A stretch of DNA of 64,000 nt from positions 2,422,501 to 2,486,500 of the forward strand of contig NZ_CANMXB010000001.1 of the NCBI RefSeq assembly GCF_947501785.1, written 5' to 3'. The notes below the pieces were generated by a model. The model saw nothing but the letters and a program-made list of their open reading frames with translations, searched no databases and was not told the DNA's origin. The first letter of the stretch is position 1. Each line of letters starts with the position of its first letter. Made by a program: the position numbers and the translations under genes. Shown here in pieces: positions 61,545 to 64,000 of this stretch. Source of the DNA: an uncultured Litoreibacter sp. (lineage in GTDB: Bacteria > Pseudomonadota > Alphaproteobacteria > Rhodobacterales > Rhodobacteraceae).

Positions 61545-62084
61545 TTACGATTCAAGGTCCGTCTCCATCACATAGAAAATCGGCAGCGTGCCGTCCTCGC
61601 GGGCGTCACCGAACATGTCGATGCGCGGCTCGCGCCACTCGGTGCTGCCCATATTGATGTTGCGCACACCCATCCGGATGGCGGCCAAATCTTCGTACCG
61701 TCCGCTGGCCCGGCTCTTCTCTGCCCAGGCCTCAGCCGGGGCAAACGCATCGCCCCCGGACGCCTCGGTCTGGATCATCATGCAGGTGACCGAGTTGCTG
61801 GCCACCACCATCACCAATGGCTGGTCGGGGATCGCGTATTGCATCCCCTCCATATCCGGCATCCACGCGACATCCCCAAGCGAGGTCGGCGTGCCCTCAG
61901 ACAGACCTTCCGTGATGAACGGTGTGATATTTTCCATCGGAACCAGACAGCGGGTTTCAAATTCGTCCCACGCGCTCGCATGGGCACCCGTCGTCAGCAG
62001 TCCGGCCAGCATCATGGCGGCACAAACTGTCGGTACAACCTGTGTACAGGGTGTGTACGCGTTGTGTACGCCGATTTTAGTCAT
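61545..62084 (-). CDS. Unknown secreted protein inside Liv cluster 2
   Basis: This protein has up to 179 residues and a hydrophobic signal-like stretch (about 18-35, GAHASAWDEF suggesting cleavage near 36-38). The mature part holds cysteines in ETRCLVPME and SVTCMMIQT that could form a disulfide, and MGSTEWREPRID near the end. I do not recognise a family. Either the ATG at 62084 (overlapping livG by eight bases) or an internal ATG at 62015 could be the start; the first ~20 residues are atypical of a signal peptide. Co-transcription with livG and livH suggests an accessory to import or to the periplasmic form of the substrate. Confidence 0.6.
   Translation of the reverse strand: MTKIGVHNAYTPCTQVVPTVCAAMMLAGLLTTGAHASAWDEFETRCLVPMENITPFITEGLSEGTPTSLGDVAWMPDMEGMQYAIPDQPLVMVVASNSVTCMMIQTEASGGDAFAPAEAWAEKSRASGRYEDLAAIRMGVRNINMGSTEWREPRIDMFGDAREDGTLPIFYVMETDLES
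62042..62069. repeat. Three phased GTGTAC direct repeats
   Basis: GTGTAC at 62042-62047, 62053-62058 and 62064-62069 recurs at an exact 11-bp period at the 5' end of the unknown secreted gene. This could be a protein-binding array or only a codon-level repeat. If it is regulatory, the internal ATG 62015 would be the true start of that gene. Confidence 0.4.
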
Positions 62085-62898
62085 GGCTGACCCCCAGATA
62101 GGCGTCGATCACCTCTTGGTTGTTGCGCACCTCATCCGGGGTGCCGTCACCAATTTTCTTGCCGTAATCCATCACGACCACCCGGTCGCTGAGGTCCATC
62201 ACCACGCCCATGTCATGTTCGATCAGCGCGATAGTGGTGCCGAATTCGTCATTCACATCAAGGATGAAGCGGGACATGTCCTCCTTCTCCTCGACGTTCA
62301 TGCCGGCCATAGGTTCGTCTAATAACAACAACTTAGGCTCGGCCGCCAACGCGCGCGCCAGCTCCACCCGCTTCTTGAGACCATAAGGCAAACGCCCCAC
62401 AGGCGTTTTGCGGATCGCCTGAATTTCGAGGAAGTCGATGATCTTTTCGACGACCTCCCGATTCTCAACTTCTTCCTGTTCGGCTTTGCCTTTCCAGAAA
62501 GATTGGGCAAACAGCCCCGTCTTCATATGCGTCAGCCGCCCCGTCATCACGTTGTCAAGCACCGACATCCCGTTAAACAGCGCAATATTCTGAAACGTCC
62601 GCGCAATCCCCTGCGCCGCAACCTGATAAGGCTTCATCGACGGCCGCCTCGACCCGCGAAACCAGACCTCACCCTCTTGCGGGTGATAGAAGCCAGAGAT
62701 CACGTTCAGCATCGACGATTTACCGGCGCCATTTGGCCCGATAATGGCACGTATTTCGCCTTCATGGATATCGAAGGAGATATCCTTGATCGCGACCACG
62801 CCTCCGAACCGAAGCGTGATATTCTTCATCTCCATCAAGGTATTACCGATCTGGCGACCATCCGCCGTCACGTAATTTCCACCACTCATATCATTCAT
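62077..62898 (-). CDS. livG: LivG-type ABC ATPase (cluster 2)
   Basis: This 273-residue ATPase has Walker A GPNGAGKSS (about 54), signature-like LPYGLKKRVELA and Walker B LLLLDEPMAGMNV. An N-terminal extension of about 20 polar residues precedes the ATPase fold; an internal ATG three codons in (MSGGN) is also possible. It pairs with the cluster 2 LivF. It lies 55 bp after the AMP-binding ligase and overlaps the unknown secreted gene by eight bases. Confidence 0.92.
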   Translation of the reverse strand: MNDMSGGNYVTADGRQIGNTLMEMKNITLRFGGVVAIKDISFDIHEGEIRAIIGPNGAGKSSMLNVISGFYHPQEGEVWFRGSRRPSMKPYQVAAQGIARTFQNIALFNGMSVLDNVMTGRLTHMKTGLFAQSFWKGKAEQEEVENREVVEKIIDFLEIQAIRKTPVGRLPYGLKKRVELARALAAEPKLLLLDEPMAGMNVEEKEDMSRFILDVNDEFGTTIALIEHDMGVVMDLSDRVVVMDYGKKIGDGTPDEVRNNQEVIDAYLGVSHD

Positions 62899-62953
62899 AT
62901 CCAGACCTCACGGGATGGTGGGCGGGGCGAAGGTGAAACCGAGCGTCGATCCA

Positions 62954-64000
62954 TCATTCTGCCGCCATCTTCACAGGCGAAAACACCTTGGCGTCCCGCA
63001 ACTCCAAAGTTGCTTTGATCGCCCCTTTGCGGCCGTCCTCATAGGTGACTTCTGTCTCGGTTGAGACAGTGTCGGACCCATCGTAAAGCGCAGCAATCAA
63101 GTCGGCGAATTTCTCTTCGATGATCCGTCGGCGCACTTTCAACGTCCGCGTCAACTCGCCGTCATCCGCATCCAGCTGCTTGTGCAGCACGAGGAACCGG
63201 TGAATTTGGCAGCCCGCCAACATCGGATCTTCCGCAACGGAGGCATTCACCTCTTCGACATGGCCCTGAATGGTCGCCAACACCTGCGGGTGACCTGCAA
63301 GTTCCTGATAGGAGGAATAGGCAATGTTGTTGCGCTCCGCCCAGTTCCCAACAGCCGTCAGGTCGATGTTGATGAAGGCTGCACATTTGTCCCGGCCATT
63401 CCCAAAGACCACGGTCTCCAGAATATTAGGGAAGAACTTCAGCTTGTTTTCGACATATTTCGGCGCAAACAATGCCCCGTCGGCCATTTTGCCAACGTCC
63501 TTTGCCCGGTCGATGATCCGCAGGTGGCCGCTCTTTTCTTCGATGAAGCCGGCATCCCCAGTCGCAACCCAGCCTTCGGCATCCTTGGTGTCGGCCGTAC
63601 TTTCCGCATTCTTGAAATACTTCACGAACACGCCAGGAGAGCGGTAAAACACTTCGCCACTCTCTGCGATTTTCAGCTCCACACCTGGCGACGCAACGCC
63701 CACCGTGTCGGAGCGCACCTCCCCGTCGGGCTGCTGCGTGATAAACACGCACGCCTCGGTCTGGCCGTAAAGCTGCTTCAGGTTGATCCCCAGAGACCGG
63801 TAGAAATCAAAGATCTCAGGGCCAATGGCCTCACCGGCGGTGTAGCCCACGCGGACGCGAGAGAAACCCAAAGTGTTCTTCAACGGCCCGTAGACCAAAA
63901 ATTCGCCCAGCTTGTATTTCAGCCGATCGGCGAACCCGACCGCCTTGCCATCCAGCATGTCCGGTCCGACCTTCTTGGCATGGGCCATAAAGTGGTGGAA
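62954..64000 (-). CDS. AMP-binding long-chain acyl-CoA ligase-like protein (partial)
   Basis: This is the C-terminal ~348 residues of an ANL-superfamily ligase whose start lies beyond the right edge; the frame is open to the last base (FHHFMAHAKKV continues leftward of the first Met). Visible are GYTAGEAIGPEIFDFYRSLG, LYGQTEACVF (ATP/adenylate motif), WVATGDAGFIEEKSGHLRIIDRAKD (hinge region; ends cited) and a GELTRTLKVRRR C-terminal lysine context. It resembles FadD15-like long-chain ligases. It is the first visible gene of the Liv cluster 2 operon, complementary to the PaaK-like ligase at the other end. Confidence 0.85.
   Translation of the reverse strand, partial: FHHFMAHAKKVGPDMLDGKAVGFADRLKYKLGEFLVYGPLKNTLGFSRVRVGYTAGEAIGPEIFDFYRSLGINLKQLYGQTEACVFITQQPDGEVRSDTVGVASPGVELKIAESGEVFYRSPGVFVKYFKNAESTADTKDAEGWVATGDAGFIEEKSGHLRIIDRAKDVGKMADGALFAPKYVENKLKFFPNILETVVFGNGRDKCAAFINIDLTAVGNWAERNNIAYSSYQELAGHPQVLATIQGHVEEVNASVAEDPMLAGCQIHRFLVLHKQLDADDGELTRTLKVRRRIIEEKFADLIAALYDGSDTVSTETEVTYEDGRKGAIKATLELRDAKVFSPVKMAAE

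Overview
The window looks like chromosomal DNA of a marine Rhodobacterales (Roseobacter-group) alphaproteobacterium. The evidence is high-GC coding DNA, dense minus-strand operons with 1-14 bp gene overlaps, many ABC importers for amino acids, sugars and peptide-like solutes, an alphaproteobacterial RpoH-type promoter in front of clpB, a DnaE-independent DinB with a Cys-rich N-terminus, and short intergenic motifs that I recall from this group. Almost everything is on the minus strand. Only orf103-pyrF, lacI-GMC oxidoreductase, two isolated genes (gntR, dinB), tRNA-Val/rpmJ and one M24-family gene run on the plus strand. No rRNA, phage, transposase or CRISPR array is visible.

Layout. 0.4-2.5 kb: a periplasmic methionine sulfoxide reductase operon (msrP...msrQ) with a MerF-like transporter and a GDCCVxC cysteine-rich protein between the two subunits. 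2.6-11.5 kb: a glutamate-synthase-like flavoprotein, clpB behind a heat-shock promoter, pyrF, an nfeD/SPFH pair and small proteins. 11.8-17.9 kb: osmC plus a complete Liv-type ABC importer with an SMP-30-like lactonase and a tautomerase. 18.1-21.2 kb: a two-component system with an orphan TRAP-type binding protein. 21.3-33.2 kb: a sugar/sugar-acid cluster (AldA-like dehydrogenase, YtfQRT-YjfF-like importer, enolase-superfamily dehydratase, Zn dehydrogenase, KduD-like SDR) with a divergent LacI regulator and a GMC oxidoreductase. 33.2-41.4 kb: an Opp/Dpp-type importer with a DgoD-like dehydratase and a divergent GntR regulator. 41.6-46.2 kb: dinB, N-formylglutamate amidohydrolase, tRNA-Val, rpmJ and an M24-fold protein without metal ligands. 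46.9-52.9 kb: a GntR-DapA-ALDH-MttB-DAO operon, probably for a methylated amine or imino acid. 52.9-64 kb: a pseudo-caspase with peptidoglycan-binding repeats, then an operon of PaaK-like ligase, Liv-type ABC importer with an embedded patatin lipoprotein, and an AMP-binding ligase that runs off the edge.

The most distinctive feature is a family of four near-identical secreted 95-98-residue proteins, at 4.3, 9.6, 44.5 and 46.3 kb. Each carries three copies of a (F/L)AL-x-NDS-x-AE motif. Each gene has its own terminator, a conserved TTGAAG-N17-CATATT-like promoter, and an upstream element of alternating GTGAG/CTCAC half-sites one helical turn apart. That element sits exactly 83-84 bp from the -35 box in all four copies. 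I do not recognise this family. Two of the copies lie in ~575 bp direct repeats that bracket the clpB-pyrF segment.

Functional names come from motif and family recognition by eye. Substrates of transporters and catabolic operons are inferred from gene context and are marked as such.
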